A DNA stretch of 64,000 nt, from positions 1 to 64,000 of the forward strand of contig CAZSDU010000005.1 in the NCBI GenBank assembly GCA_964605775.1, read 5' to 3'. Every line of letters begins with the position of its first letter. The first letter of the stretch is position 1. Source of the stretch: CAZSDU01 sp964605775 (GTDB lineage: Bacteria > Bacteroidota > Bacteroidia > Bacteroidales > FEN-979). The position numbers and the translations under genes are program-made. Below are positions 1 through 8,123 of this stretch, piece by piece. The notes beneath the pieces are model-generated. The model had not been told where the DNA came from. It saw only the letters and a list, made by a program, of their open reading frames with translations, and searched no databases.

Positions 1-147
1 TATACCACCAACACCAGCCGCGAATCTGCCCAGGGTCAGAAAATCGTGATCCGGGTTAGCGATTCCCTCACCACCTCAATGAATCTGTCCGGCAAGTTTA
101 ATCCCGACTCAATCCCTTCGCATAAACCAAAACCGTTTGTCGCATAA
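1..147 (+). CDS. C-terminal fragment of an unidentified protein
   Basis: Frame 1 is open from the window edge to a TAA at 145-147, giving 48 residues ending in HKPKPFVA. The other two plus-strand frames hit stops early, which is weak support for coding. The piece has no motif I recognise; it is Ser/Thr-rich and has no T9SS sorting signature. It runs toward the superoxide dismutase gene, which has its own promoter-like element in between, so the two are probably separate transcription units. The function is unknown. Confidence 0.45.
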   Translation, partial: YTTNTSRESAQGQKIVIRVSDSLTTSMNLSGKFNPDSIPSHKPKPFVA

Positions 148-172
148 GCTGAAATGATCTCTTTTAAGCCAC

Positions 173-199
173 TTGAATAAGAAATATTATTTATATTTG
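173..199 (+). promoter_or_regulatory. Bacteroidota-type promoter of the superoxide dismutase gene
   Basis: TATATTTG at 192-199 fits the TAnnTTTG -7 element of Bacteroidota. A TTG at 173-175 sits 16 nt upstream, slightly short for a -33 element. The ATG at 226 lies 26 nt downstream of the element, allowing a short leader. Confidence 0.5.
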
Positions 200-225
200 T
201 ACCAAATTAAAATAAAGATTTGGCA

Positions 226-945
226 ATGAAAAAAACAAAACTGTTTGCGATGATAACCCTGTTTTGGGGGTTATCCGCTCCATTATATGCACAAAATTAT
301 CCGTTTAAACTCCCGGAATTACCCTATGCCTACGATGCACTCGAACCTGTTATCGATGCCAGGACCATGGAAATACATTATACAAAACATCATGCCGCCT
401 ATGTCAAAAACCTGAATGCAGCGCTTACAGGCAAAGATTATGAATCTTTCTCCATGGAGAAACTTTTACTGGGAGTAAGTAAATATGGAGATGCCGTCCG
501 TAACAATGCAGGAGGAACCTACAATCATACCCTTTTCTGGGATATTCTTTCCCTCCACCATCCTTTTAATCCTCAAAGTGAAATCGGAAAAGCCGTCATT
601 ACCACCTTCGGTTCGCTGGATAGCCTGAAAATACTGCTGACAAAAGCAGGAGCAACACGTTTTGGTTCCGGCTGGGCATGGTTATACCTTAGCCCGGATA
701 AAAAACTGGCCGTTTGTTCATCTCCTAACCAGGATAATCCAATCATGAACACCTCCCCCGAAAGAGGGATCCCGGTCCTGGGGATTGATGTTTGGGAACA
801 CGCTTATTACCTGAAGTACCAGAATAAACGCGGAGATTATCTTGAAGCCATTCTGGATGCCATCAACTGGGAGGCTGTCAATCAAAAATACATGGATGCC
901 CTGAACAGTAAATTGCTGGAAAAGATCAAGGCGAATTTAAAATAA
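226..945 (+). CDS. sod: Superoxide dismutase, Mn/Fe family, with signal peptide
   Basis: This is a 239-residue iron/manganese superoxide dismutase that converts superoxide to hydrogen peroxide and oxygen. The metal ligands are visible as His51 (MEIH), His101 (TYNH), Asp188 and His192 (GIDVWEH). Gln169 in PNQD and the GG of GGTYNH match the Mn-type arrangement rather than the Fe-type, so it is probably Mn-dependent or cambialistic. Residues 1-22 form a signal peptide (basic start, hydrophobic core, LYA-QN cleavage), so the enzyme is probably exported to the periplasm; most bacterial members are cytoplasmic. I chose the ATG at 226 over an in-frame TTG two codons upstream because it starts the MKKTK signal sequence. 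The gene is convergent with the T9SS protein gene, only 6 nt apart. Confidence 0.93.
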   Translation: MKKTKLFAMITLFWGLSAPLYAQNYPFKLPELPYAYDALEPVIDARTMEIHYTKHHAAYVKNLNAALTGKDYESFSMEKLLLGVSKYGDAVRNNAGGTYNHTLFWDILSLHHPFNPQSEIGKAVITTFGSLDSLKILLTKAGATRFGSGWAWLYLSPDKKLAVCSSPNQDNPIMNTSPERGIPVLGIDVWEHAYYLKYQNKRGDYLEAILDAINWEAVNQKYMDALNSKLLEKIKANLK

Positions 946-951
946 ATGGTA

Positions 952-3782
952 TCAACGGATCAGGGTGACTGTTCCTTTCAGGATGACCGGTTTTGCATCA
1001 GGGGAGGAAGAGGAGACCTGATAGTTTATCATCCAGGTATAAGTATCCTGCTGACAATATTTCCCGTTCTGTGTTCCATCCCATCCCTTTTGAATATCAT
1101 TGGTGTCAAAGATCAATTCTCCCCAGCGGTTAAATACCCGCATAGAAAAACTACTGAGATTGTCGATATTACCTATCAAACGAAACTGATCATTAAGCTT
1201 GTCGCCATTGGGTGAAAACGCTGTCGGGGCATAAAGCATCTGCCCACATTTTTTAAAATAGACGGTGTCGCTGCCTGTGCATCCCAGAGCGTCAGTAACG
1301 GTCACATAATATTGTCCTTCATCAATGGCAGAATAATATTGATCTGTGCTGCCGTCCTGCCATAAGTACGAAGAAAACCCCGACCCTGCATCCAGCGTCA
1401 CCAACTGACCGGCACAAAGAAAATCCTTGTCTGTGAGCTCAACCTGAGGGGATGGAGCAGCAGTGAAGGTCAGCGGAGCAGAGGTAACAGGGTTTTCCGA
1501 TACACAGCCAAGCGATGAAGTCATCATGCAATAAACAGCATCCCCATTAGCGGGTTTATCTGACCATGTAACACTGTTCCCGCCAACCGCTATCCCGTTT
1601 TTATACCATTGGAATGAAGGCAGAGCGCCTCCGTTGATGGCATTTGCAGTGAAGATAACAACGGTTCCCGCACATACCGCTGTGCCGGGATCAGCCGTAA
1701 TACTTATGCCGGCAAGAACAGATGAACTTACCTCCATGATGATATTGTTCGATGTGGCCGGATTGCCCGAGGCGCAGGAGGAATTTGAAGTCAGCACACA
1801 GTNNNNNNNNNNNNNNNNNNNNNNNNNNNNNNNNNNNNNNNNNNNNNNNNNNNNNNNNNNNNNNNNNNNNNNNNNNNNNNNNNNNNNNNNNNNNNNNNNN
1901 NNACAGGAGTATAGCTATAGGTCGGACTGTTTGATCCTGCATTTACACCATTGACTTCCCACTGATAAACAGGTGTTGTGCCTCCATTGGTCGGGGTGGC
2001 CGTATAGGTTACAGCATCGCCTGCACATACCGTGGTCCCCGGATCTGCCGCTATGGTCACCCCTACCGGAACCGTGGTATTCACGCTCATGATAATCGTA
2101 TTCGATGTGGCCGGATTGCCCGAGGCGCAGGAGGAATTTGAAGTCAGCACACAGTTAATATGATCTCCATCGACAGGAGTATAGCTATAGGTCGGACTGT
2201 TTGATCCTGCATTTACACCATTGACTTTCCACTGATAAACAGGTGTTGTGCCTCCATTGGTCGGGGTGGCGGTATAGGTTACAGCATCGCCAGTACATAC
2301 CGTATTGCCGGGATCAGCCGTAATGACAACGCTAACCGGAAGTATGGGATTGACAGTCACCGTAACGCTTGCACAGGATGAATTTCCGCAGGCATTTTCC
2401 CAGCGGGCAAAATAAGTGGTTGTCACCTCCGGGGAAGGAATTGTAATGCTGTTACCGGCTCCGCTGCCGGCTCCGATTAATGTCCCTCCGCAGGAGCCGG
2501 AATACCAGTTCAGGGTTGTTCCAGATCCCCCGCTGGCTGAAAGGGTGATATCCCCGGGATCATCGGCACAGAAACCATTACGGTCGCTGATTGCGGTGAG
2601 GGGTTCCAGGGGCATAGGGCCTTCCACCAGACAGGAAGCGAAGGAGATCTCATTATAGGCACGCCCCCTGGCAATGTGGTAATTGTTCCCATTCAGGTTA
2701 TCCGTGGAATACCTGAAGGCATAAACACTGTAAAAAATCCCGTAAGGACAGGGAACGCTGAAATTGTCAACACAGGTATGGGTCTGGGAATTGCTGATCA
2801 GGGCAACCACGATGGGACCATCCGGGATGATTTGTTCGCCGACACTGTATGTTTTTCCATCCATCGGAGAGGCAAAAGTTCCTGTGGTATTTCTAAGCAC
2901 GATATATCCTTGTGTACCGTCAGCCGGGTTGAGATCTTCCGCCGGGGACCAGTTTAAAGTAACCTGGGTATTGTTGGCATTAATGGTTCCCGTAAGGCTT
3001 GGATTAATCCAGCCGGGTTGCCTGAGGCTTCTCCAGAAATCAACATTCGCCGTGGCCGAAGAAGAACATTGGTTAGGCAATCCGAAGGTAAGCGTAGTAC
3101 TGCTTTTTGAAGTCCAGGTAGTGCCGTCCTGGGGGGTAGTCCAGCCATATTCGCTGAGGCTTGTTCCCGGACAGACAAAAACCGCTTCCCCATTGGCAAG
3201 GGTAGATTTCTGATTCAATTTGGGAAGGGGAATGGTGTGCCATGACCCCCCCGGAGCAGGAGGTGGAGGGGGTGGAATGCTTGGAATATGTCCCAAGGCA
3301 TGGACAAAGGTTCCTGATCCATCGATAAGCTGGAGTAAATCCCCGGCAGCAGCAATATTCAATGTTGCCCCTGCAAATAAAGGAGAAGTGCCGAAACTTG
3401 CATTTGTCTGAATAAAAAAAGCGGGGTTATTGGCGGAAACTTCCAGATAACCATCTGATTTGTCCTGATCAATGGGATGAGAAATTCCTGTTGAACCGAT
3501 ACTGCGGTGCCAGACCATGATGATCGTACCTGCCCTGAGGTTATTCCATAAGGGAATATTGGCAAAGCTTATCCATGGCTGAAAGGAAGTTTGGGCAGCG
3601 TTGTTATCCTGGAGTGTCCAGTTCCGCATATCCGTATTATCAGAAATGACAAGCAACTCTGTCCACTCATCCCTGGGATCTGTTGCATTGTAATAACTGC
3701 TGACAACGACAGTCTGCGCTAAAATATCGAATGAAGAAATAAGAAGGAAAAGGAGGAAAACAAGGTGCAGTATTCTACCCAT
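952..3782 (-). CDS. T9SS type B sorting-domain protein with Ig-like repeats (interrupted by assembly gap)
   Basis: This is a large secreted adhesin-like protein. It opens with a signal peptide (LLISSFDILAQ), then a lamin-tail-like region (DEWTELLVIS, NWTLQDNNAAQ) and an Ig-like domain (NGFCADDPGDITLSASGGSG). Three Ig/PKD-like repeats of about 90 residues follow, each with ITADPGT.VC and NSPTYSYTP-type motifs. It ends in a gliding-motility/T9SS type B C-terminal domain (PTAFSPNGDKLNDQF, FNRWGELIF, GWDG) that directs secretion through the type IX system. The coding sequence appears in two frames (952-1797 and 1791-3782) only because the 100-N gap is mis-sized: repeat alignment predicts 17 missing bases, which restores the frame and gives about 915 residues, or more if whole repeats were collapsed. 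It lies 18 nt behind the T9SS type A gene, probably in one transcript. The ligand is unknown. Confidence 0.85.
1742..2345 (-). repeat. 270-bp tandem repeats encoding Ig-like domains
   Basis: The stretch from 2101 on (ttcgatgtggccgg...) recurs almost exactly at 1748, and the stretch from 2173 (acaggagtatagc...) recurs at 1903. The offset is 353 bases across the N gap but 270 without it, so the true period is 270 bp (90 codons). The first roughly 125 bases after 1903 and after 2173 differ at only a few positions, showing recent duplication or gene conversion. A third, diverged copy lies at about 1440-1720. Confidence 0.85.
1803..1902. other. Assembly gap of 100 N
   Basis: One hundred Ns occupy this interval, the usual placeholder for a gap of unknown size. 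It falls inside nearly identical 270-bp repeats, the classic cause of assembly breaks. By alignment to the intact copy, the missing sequence is equivalent to 2156-2172 (17 bases) plus zero or more whole 270-bp units. Confidence 0.97.
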
Positions 3783-3800
3783 AAAAAAATTCCTTATTGA

Positions 3801-4799
3801 TCACTGGTTGATGATCAGTAATCGCCTGCTCAGGAGTTTTTTATTATCCAACAGGATTTTACAAAGATACAATCCCGCCGGCATATTATTTCGGTGTATT
3901 TGAAAAGTTTTACTGTTCACGGAAAAGGTTTTATTCACCAGATGGCCCAAATTGTCATATAGTTCGAAATCAATCCGCGCATATGGTTTATCGAAGGATA
4001 AAACAGCCTGGTTTTTCAGTGGATTAGGGGTAATCCTGACCTTTTCGACAGAGGAAGATGGATCTACTATTCCTGATCCGAGATCAATGGCAAACAAACG
4101 GATATGGTCGATCATCCAACCCTCTTTGTCGTGATGATCCATATCAGAAATAAAATTAAATCTCACGATCATCGTATCAGGTGGAAAATTGAATGGAGGG
4201 TCAAGAGGAATTTCACACCAGACCATGCTGGTATGAATCCATCCATTTGAATGACCCGAAAATCCATATTCCCCGTTGAATAATGTATTGGAAGTGGAAT
4301 ACATGTTCATATTCACCCATCCCCAGGCAGGGGTTATTCCTAAAGGATAAATATTATCACTGATCACATTGATCCAGGTCCCTCCTTTATCCCAGGAAAC
4401 CTGTATATATCCTCCATCATTCAAGGTATCCGTGTCAAATTTATGCCGGAAATCCAACCAGATATCCCAGGGATATGCATTCCAGTAAGATGTTCCCATA
4501 TTGAATTCTCCTATATAAAGATCGAACCAGGAATGATTGCCGGGAGGATAGGAATTCATGGTATCAGTTACCATTGCATTGGGAATGGAATAAGCAGCGC
4601 TAAAAAAAGATTTCTGAGGTGTTCCTATTTGCCAGAGGTTGTCGGGAACTTCTGGAATATTTATATCCGTAGTGGGGTTTTCGAAATTAATTACGGTAAA
4701 GATGTCAAGGGTATCCCCTGGATTGTTCTGGCTTAACGACTGAACAGGAGCAAACCAATAGCCAGTTATTCCTAAGATAAAAAGGAAATATTTTTTCAT
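3801..4799 (-). CDS. Secreted protein with T9SS type A sorting domain
   Basis: This 332-residue protein has a signal peptide (MKKYFLFILGITGYWF, ending near SLSQ) and a C-terminal type A T9SS sorting domain beginning near VRITPNP and ending in GLYLCKILLDN...RRLLIINQ. The middle, rich in Trp, Asp and Gly (WDIWLDFRHKFDTD, GGYIQVSWDKGG, SNGWIHTSMVWCEIPL), looks like a beta-sandwich module resembling MAM or jelly-roll domains. No catalytic motif is evident. I chose the ATG at 4799 because the longer frame starts at a TTG that would sit inside the palindrome and next to the transcription start expected from the promoter. It probably leads a two-gene unit with the downstream Ig-repeat protein. Its function is unknown; surface attachment or polymer binding is a reasonable guess. 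Confidence 0.8.
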   Translation of the reverse strand: MKKYFLFILGITGYWFAPVQSLSQNNPGDTLDIFTVINFENPTTDINIPEVPDNLWQIGTPQKSFFSAAYSIPNAMVTDTMNSYPPGNHSWFDLYIGEFNMGTSYWNAYPWDIWLDFRHKFDTDTLNDGGYIQVSWDKGGTWINVISDNIYPLGITPAWGWVNMNMYSTSNTLFNGEYGFSGHSNGWIHTSMVWCEIPLDPPFNFPPDTMIVRFNFISDMDHHDKEGWMIDHIRLFAIDLGSGIVDPSSSVEKVRITPNPLKNQAVLSFDKPYARIDFELYDNLGHLVNKTFSVNSKTFQIHRNNMPAGLYLCKILLDNKKLLSRRLLIINQ

Positions 4800-4801
4800 G
4801 A

Positions 4802-4821
4802 TTGATTGAATTTTCAATCAA
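4802..4821. promoter_or_regulatory. Perfect 9+2+9 palindrome at the transcription start (candidate operator)
   Basis: TTGATTGAA at 4802-4810 and its exact reverse complement TTCAATCAA at 4813-4821 are separated by TT. The palindrome overlaps the -7 element (4819-4826) and covers the expected transcription start, just ahead of the ATG at 4799. It could bind a dimeric repressor or form a 5'-end hairpin in the mRNA. Confidence 0.5.
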
Positions 4822-4850
4822 AGGTATTTCAAAAAAGAAAAATTTGCAAA
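4819..4850 (-). promoter_or_regulatory. Promoter of the two-gene T9SS cargo unit
   Basis: Read on the minus strand, TTTG (4850-4847), a 20-nt spacer and TACCTTTG (4826-4819) match the Bacteroidota TTTG/TAnnTTTG promoter at the preferred spacing. The ATG follows 19 nt after the -7 element. Confidence 0.7.
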
Positions 4851-4855
4851 TCTGC

Positions 4856-6076
4856 TTACTCGTATCTTAAGGCATCGATAGGATTCAGGCGGGCCGCTTT
4901 CCTTGCCGGATACCAGCCAAAAAATATCCCTATGGCAGAGGAAAAAACAAACGACATCAGTATGGATTGAAGGGTGATGGTTACCGGCCAGTTCATCAGG
5001 CTGGCAATGAGTTGTGAGGTAAGAATGCCCATGGCTATTCCGAGAAGTCCTCCCAACAGGCTGATCAGTAAAGCTTCGATCAGGAATTGAAGCAGAACAT
5101 CTCTTCCCCTTGCGCCTACGCTCATGCGTATGCCGATCTCACGGGTACGCTCTGTTACTGAAACCAACATGATATTCATGATGCCAATGCCGCCAACCAG
5201 AAGGGAAATGCTGGCAATGCTGGCCAGGAGCACGGTGAGGATGCTGGCCGTGGACGTGGCTGCTGAAGCAATATCGGATTGAGTCCGGATGGTGAAATCA
5301 GGATCTTCCGATGGCCCAAGACGATGCCTTTCTTTCAGAACCGTAGTAATTTCCTCTGTCGCGGCAGGGATCAAGTCTTCCGTGACGGCGGAAGCCATCA
5401 TGCTCTGGATATAGGTAATGGCAAGCATTCTTTTTTGAACGGTAGAAAAAGGCGCAATGACCATATCATCCTGATCCTGTCCGAAAGCGTTCTGTCCTTT
5501 TTTCTCAGTAATACCGATAATTTTAAAGGGGATTTTATTGATACGGATATACCGTCCTACTGCATCCATGCCTTCTCCAAAAAGATTGGTGACCACTGTC
5601 TGGCCGACCACGCAAACTTTAGCCGCGCTCCGGTCGTCATTCATGGTGAAAATATTGCCATTCTCTACTTTCAGGTTTCGGATGTTGAAATAATCGGGAT
5701 AAACGCCATAGACTGAGGTTCTCCAGTTCAGGTTAGACGCGACCAGCTGACCGCTGGTTCTGACCTGAGGTGTTAGATACGCAATGGAAGGACATCGCTC
5801 TTTCAGCGCCTGGGCATCGTCAAGGGTCATTCTCTGGGAAGTCCCTGCTTCCATCCTGACCCCTCCGCTGCTGCTGGCCGAAGGGAAGATCATCATAACA
5901 TTGGTTCCCAGGGAAGATATCTGTTGCTGGATACTTTTTTTGGATCCCTGCCCGATGGCCAGCATGGCAATGACCGAGGCCACACCGATGATAATGCCCA
6001 GCATGGTGAGAAAGGTCCTCATTTTATTTTTAGCCAGAGACCGGATTGCAGCAATAAGCAAATTATTCAGTTTCAT
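4856..6076 (-). CDS. MacB-type ABC transporter permease
   Basis: This 406-residue MacB/FtsX-family permease has an N-terminal membrane helix (residues about 20-42), a large periplasmic MacB core domain (about 45-270), and three C-terminal helices with the family signature TERTREIGIRMSVGAR near residue 310. MacB-type proteins do not move substrate through the membrane; they act mechanically on a periplasmic adaptor and TolC to expel peptides, lipids, siderophores or antibiotics. The ATPase domain is a separate gene, with whose end it shares 4 bp (ATGA overlap), indicating translational coupling. It is the last gene of a six-gene operon. The substrate cannot be inferred. Confidence 0.93.
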   Translation of the reverse strand: MKLNNLLIAAIRSLAKNKMRTFLTMLGIIIGVASVIAMLAIGQGSKKSIQQQISSLGTNVMMIFPSASSSGGVRMEAGTSQRMTLDDAQALKERCPSIAYLTPQVRTSGQLVASNLNWRTSVYGVYPDYFNIRNLKVENGNIFTMNDDRSAAKVCVVGQTVVTNLFGEGMDAVGRYIRINKIPFKIIGITEKKGQNAFGQDQDDMVIAPFSTVQKRMLAITYIQSMMASAVTEDLIPAATEEITTVLKERHRLGPSEDPDFTIRTQSDIASAATSTASILTVLLASIASISLLVGGIGIMNIMLVSVTERTREIGIRMSVGARGRDVLLQFLIEALLISLLGGLLGIAMGILTSQLIASLMNWPVTITLQSILMSFVFSSAIGIFFGWYPARKAARLNPIDALRYE

Positions 6077-6828
6077 ACTTCAGTGTCCTCCACATTTACC
6101 GGTAATTGGATTAATTCTTCACGGCCATTCTTTACCCTTTCATTTTCCAGCATCCGGATGATTTTTCCATCGCGAAAAGTCACGTTTCGTTTTGTAAATG
6201 AAGCAATATCAGGTTCATGTGTGACGATCACCAGGGTGATTCCTTTCTGGTTCAGCTGCTGAAAAATATCGATCACTTCCAGGCTTGTTCTGGAATCCAG
6301 GTTACCGGTCGGTTCATCTGCCAGGATCACGACCGGATCATTGACCAGGGCTCGCGCAATGGCCACCCTTTGCTGTTCCCCTCCCGATAGCTGGTTGGGC
6401 ATGTGGTGGGCGCGATCAGCGAGACCTACGGATTCTAAAGCATTCAACGAGCGTTCACGCATTTCCCTGGAACTGATCTTGTGATTGTACATCAGGGGTA
6501 ATTCAACGTTTTCAAGCGCAGAGGTTCGGGAAAGCAAATTGAAAGACTGAAAAACAAAACCAATTTTTCGGTTTCTGAGATTGGCTAACTGATCTTTCGT
6601 CAGGCTGCTTACATCCACCCCATCAATCAGGTAGTTTCCTTTTGTCGGAACATCCAGGCAGCCGATAATATTCATAAAGGTCGATTTTCCTGATCCGCTT
6701 TTCCCCATGATGGCCACAAAATCGCCCTGCTGAATATCGAGGTTGACCCCGCGAAGGGCATGGACTTCAACATCGCCCATTGTATATACCTTGACCAGGT
6801 TTTTAACCGAAATGATGTTTTCTTTCAT
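6073..6828 (-). CDS. ABC transporter ATP-binding protein (MacB/LolD type)
   Basis: This 251-residue ATPase powers the adjacent permease. Walker A is GKSGSGKST (residues 42-50), the signature is LSGGEQQRVAIARAL, Walker B is VVILADEPTGNLDS, and the H-loop is VIVTHEP. The GNLD after Walker B and the GFVFQSFNLL Q-loop are typical of the LolD/MacB subfamily. It ends with about 25 residues beyond the usual fold. It overlaps the permease start by 4 bp and begins 10 nt after the adaptor stop. It acts at the cytoplasmic face of the inner membrane. Confidence 0.95.
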   Translation of the reverse strand: MKENIISVKNLVKVYTMGDVEVHALRGVNLDIQQGDFVAIMGKSGSGKSTFMNIIGCLDVPTKGNYLIDGVDVSSLTKDQLANLRNRKIGFVFQSFNLLSRTSALENVELPLMYNHKISSREMRERSLNALESVGLADRAHHMPNQLSGGEQQRVAIARALVNDPVVILADEPTGNLDSRTSLEVIDIFQQLNQKGITLVIVTHEPDIASFTKRNVTFRDGKIIRMLENERVKNGREELIQLPVNVEDTEV

Positions 6829-6838
6829 TTTCGTTTTC

Positions 6839-8086
6839 TTAGCGTGGAACTCTCCCTCTTGGCATTTGAGGAGTAAATGGGTTTTGCTGGGTTTGCTGGG
6901 AAGACTTCGCGGAATTCTGTCCGTTTGAACCTATGATGACAATATCGCCTTCTTTGATATTCCTGCCTTCCACTTCGGTATAACTTCCGTCTGTAATCCC
7001 AAGTTTCACCCTCCTTGGCTGTATATTTTCCCCTTCTTTGATATAGATCATCCCCATGTTTGACCATTTCATTGGATCGCTGCCTGACCTTTGAAGTCCA
7101 TTTTTCCTGCGTTGTTCACGTTTCTTTTTTATGGAGTCTGGGAGATTCTTTTCGATTTTTTCCAAGACTTCAGCCGGGGGATTGTATTTCAACGCTGCTG
7201 CAGACACCTTGAGGACGTCGTTGGCTTCCTGGATCATCACCGTGATGTTGGCCGTCATCCCGGGTAAAAGGTTCAGGTCGGGGTTAGGCACATCAATGAT
7301 GACAGTATAATTCACGACATTCTGGGTCACCACCGGTTGAAGTCTTACCTGTTGAACTGTTCCGTTAAAACTAAGTTCATCATAGGCATCTACAGAAAAT
7401 TTGACCGCCTGTCCGACTTTGATTTTCCCGATATCTGCTTCGTCAATGCTGGCCTGGACCTGCATTTTCGTCAGGTCATTGGCAATGGTGAACATGGTCG
7501 GGGTACTGAAACTGGCGGCCACAGTCTGACCTACATCCACTGCCCGGGAAACCACCACTCCGGAAATAGGGGCAATTATGGTGGCATACCTCAGGTTGAT
7601 TTTCGCGCGGTTCAGGGAAGCCTTCGCAGTACTGACATTGGTAACCGCGGTTTCATAAGCGGTCAGCGCCAGGTCATAATCAGCCTGGGCAACCACTTTC
7701 TGGTCAAACAACTGTTTGGTCCGGTCATATTCCCTTTTTGACTGATTCATCTGAATTTCTGTCCGCTTCAAGGCCACGGAAGCATCTTCAACGGCCTGGG
7801 CAAGCAAAGTGGTATCCAGAACGGCTATCACTTGTCCTTCCCTGACTACTGAATTAAAATCAACAAAAATCTTTTTGATTATCCCGGATACCTGTGTCCC
7901 CACCTGAACCGTCGTAACAGCCTGTAAGGTGCCGCTGGCCTTCACCGTCAGTTGAATATTTCCCCTTTCAACCTGAGCGGTTTTAAAACCCAGGGCAACC
8001 GTTTTTTTCTTTCCGACAAAAAACCAGGTAGCAAAAGCAGCCAATACTATAATGGCGAGTAAAATAATCCAATATTTTTTTTTCAT
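6839..8086 (-). CDS. Periplasmic adaptor (MacA/HlyD family) of the tripartite exporter
   Basis: This 415-residue membrane-fusion protein has an N-terminal anchor helix (residues 5-25), a first lipoyl half (VKASGTLQAVTTVQVGTQVSG), an alpha-helical hairpin (about 95-165, Gln/Lys/Ala-rich), a second lipoyl half (IAPISGVVVSRAVDVGQTV) and beta-barrel and membrane-proximal domains. It bridges the MacB-type permease to the TolC channel. A basic linker of about 35 residues (ENLPDSIKKKREQRRKNG) is inserted in the membrane-proximal domain, as seen in Bacteroidota MacA proteins. It sits 37 nt after the TolC gene and 10 nt before the ATPase gene, in operon order. Confidence 0.92.
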   Translation of the reverse strand: MKKKYWIILLAIIVLAAFATWFFVGKKKTVALGFKTAQVERGNIQLTVKASGTLQAVTTVQVGTQVSGIIKKIFVDFNSVVREGQVIAVLDTTLLAQAVEDASVALKRTEIQMNQSKREYDRTKQLFDQKVVAQADYDLALTAYETAVTNVSTAKASLNRAKINLRYATIIAPISGVVVSRAVDVGQTVAASFSTPTMFTIANDLTKMQVQASIDEADIGKIKVGQAVKFSVDAYDELSFNGTVQQVRLQPVVTQNVVNYTVIIDVPNPDLNLLPGMTANITVMIQEANDVLKVSAAALKYNPPAEVLEKIEKNLPDSIKKKREQRRKNGLQRSGSDPMKWSNMGMIYIKEGENIQPRRVKLGITDGSYTEVEGRNIKEGDIVIIGSNGQNSAKSSQQTQQNPFTPQMPRGRVPR

Positions 8087-8123
8087 GGTATTTGATGATT
8101 AATTCCTTATCCTTCATGTTTCA

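Noticed and set aside
1634..1954. Open frames running through the N gap
   Set aside because: They translate Ns as unknown residues and oppose the T9SS gene; they are artefacts of the gap.
2764..3213. 149-residue plus-strand frame inside the T9SS type B gene
   Set aside because: It has no motif and lies antisense to a gene with a signal peptide and recognised domains.
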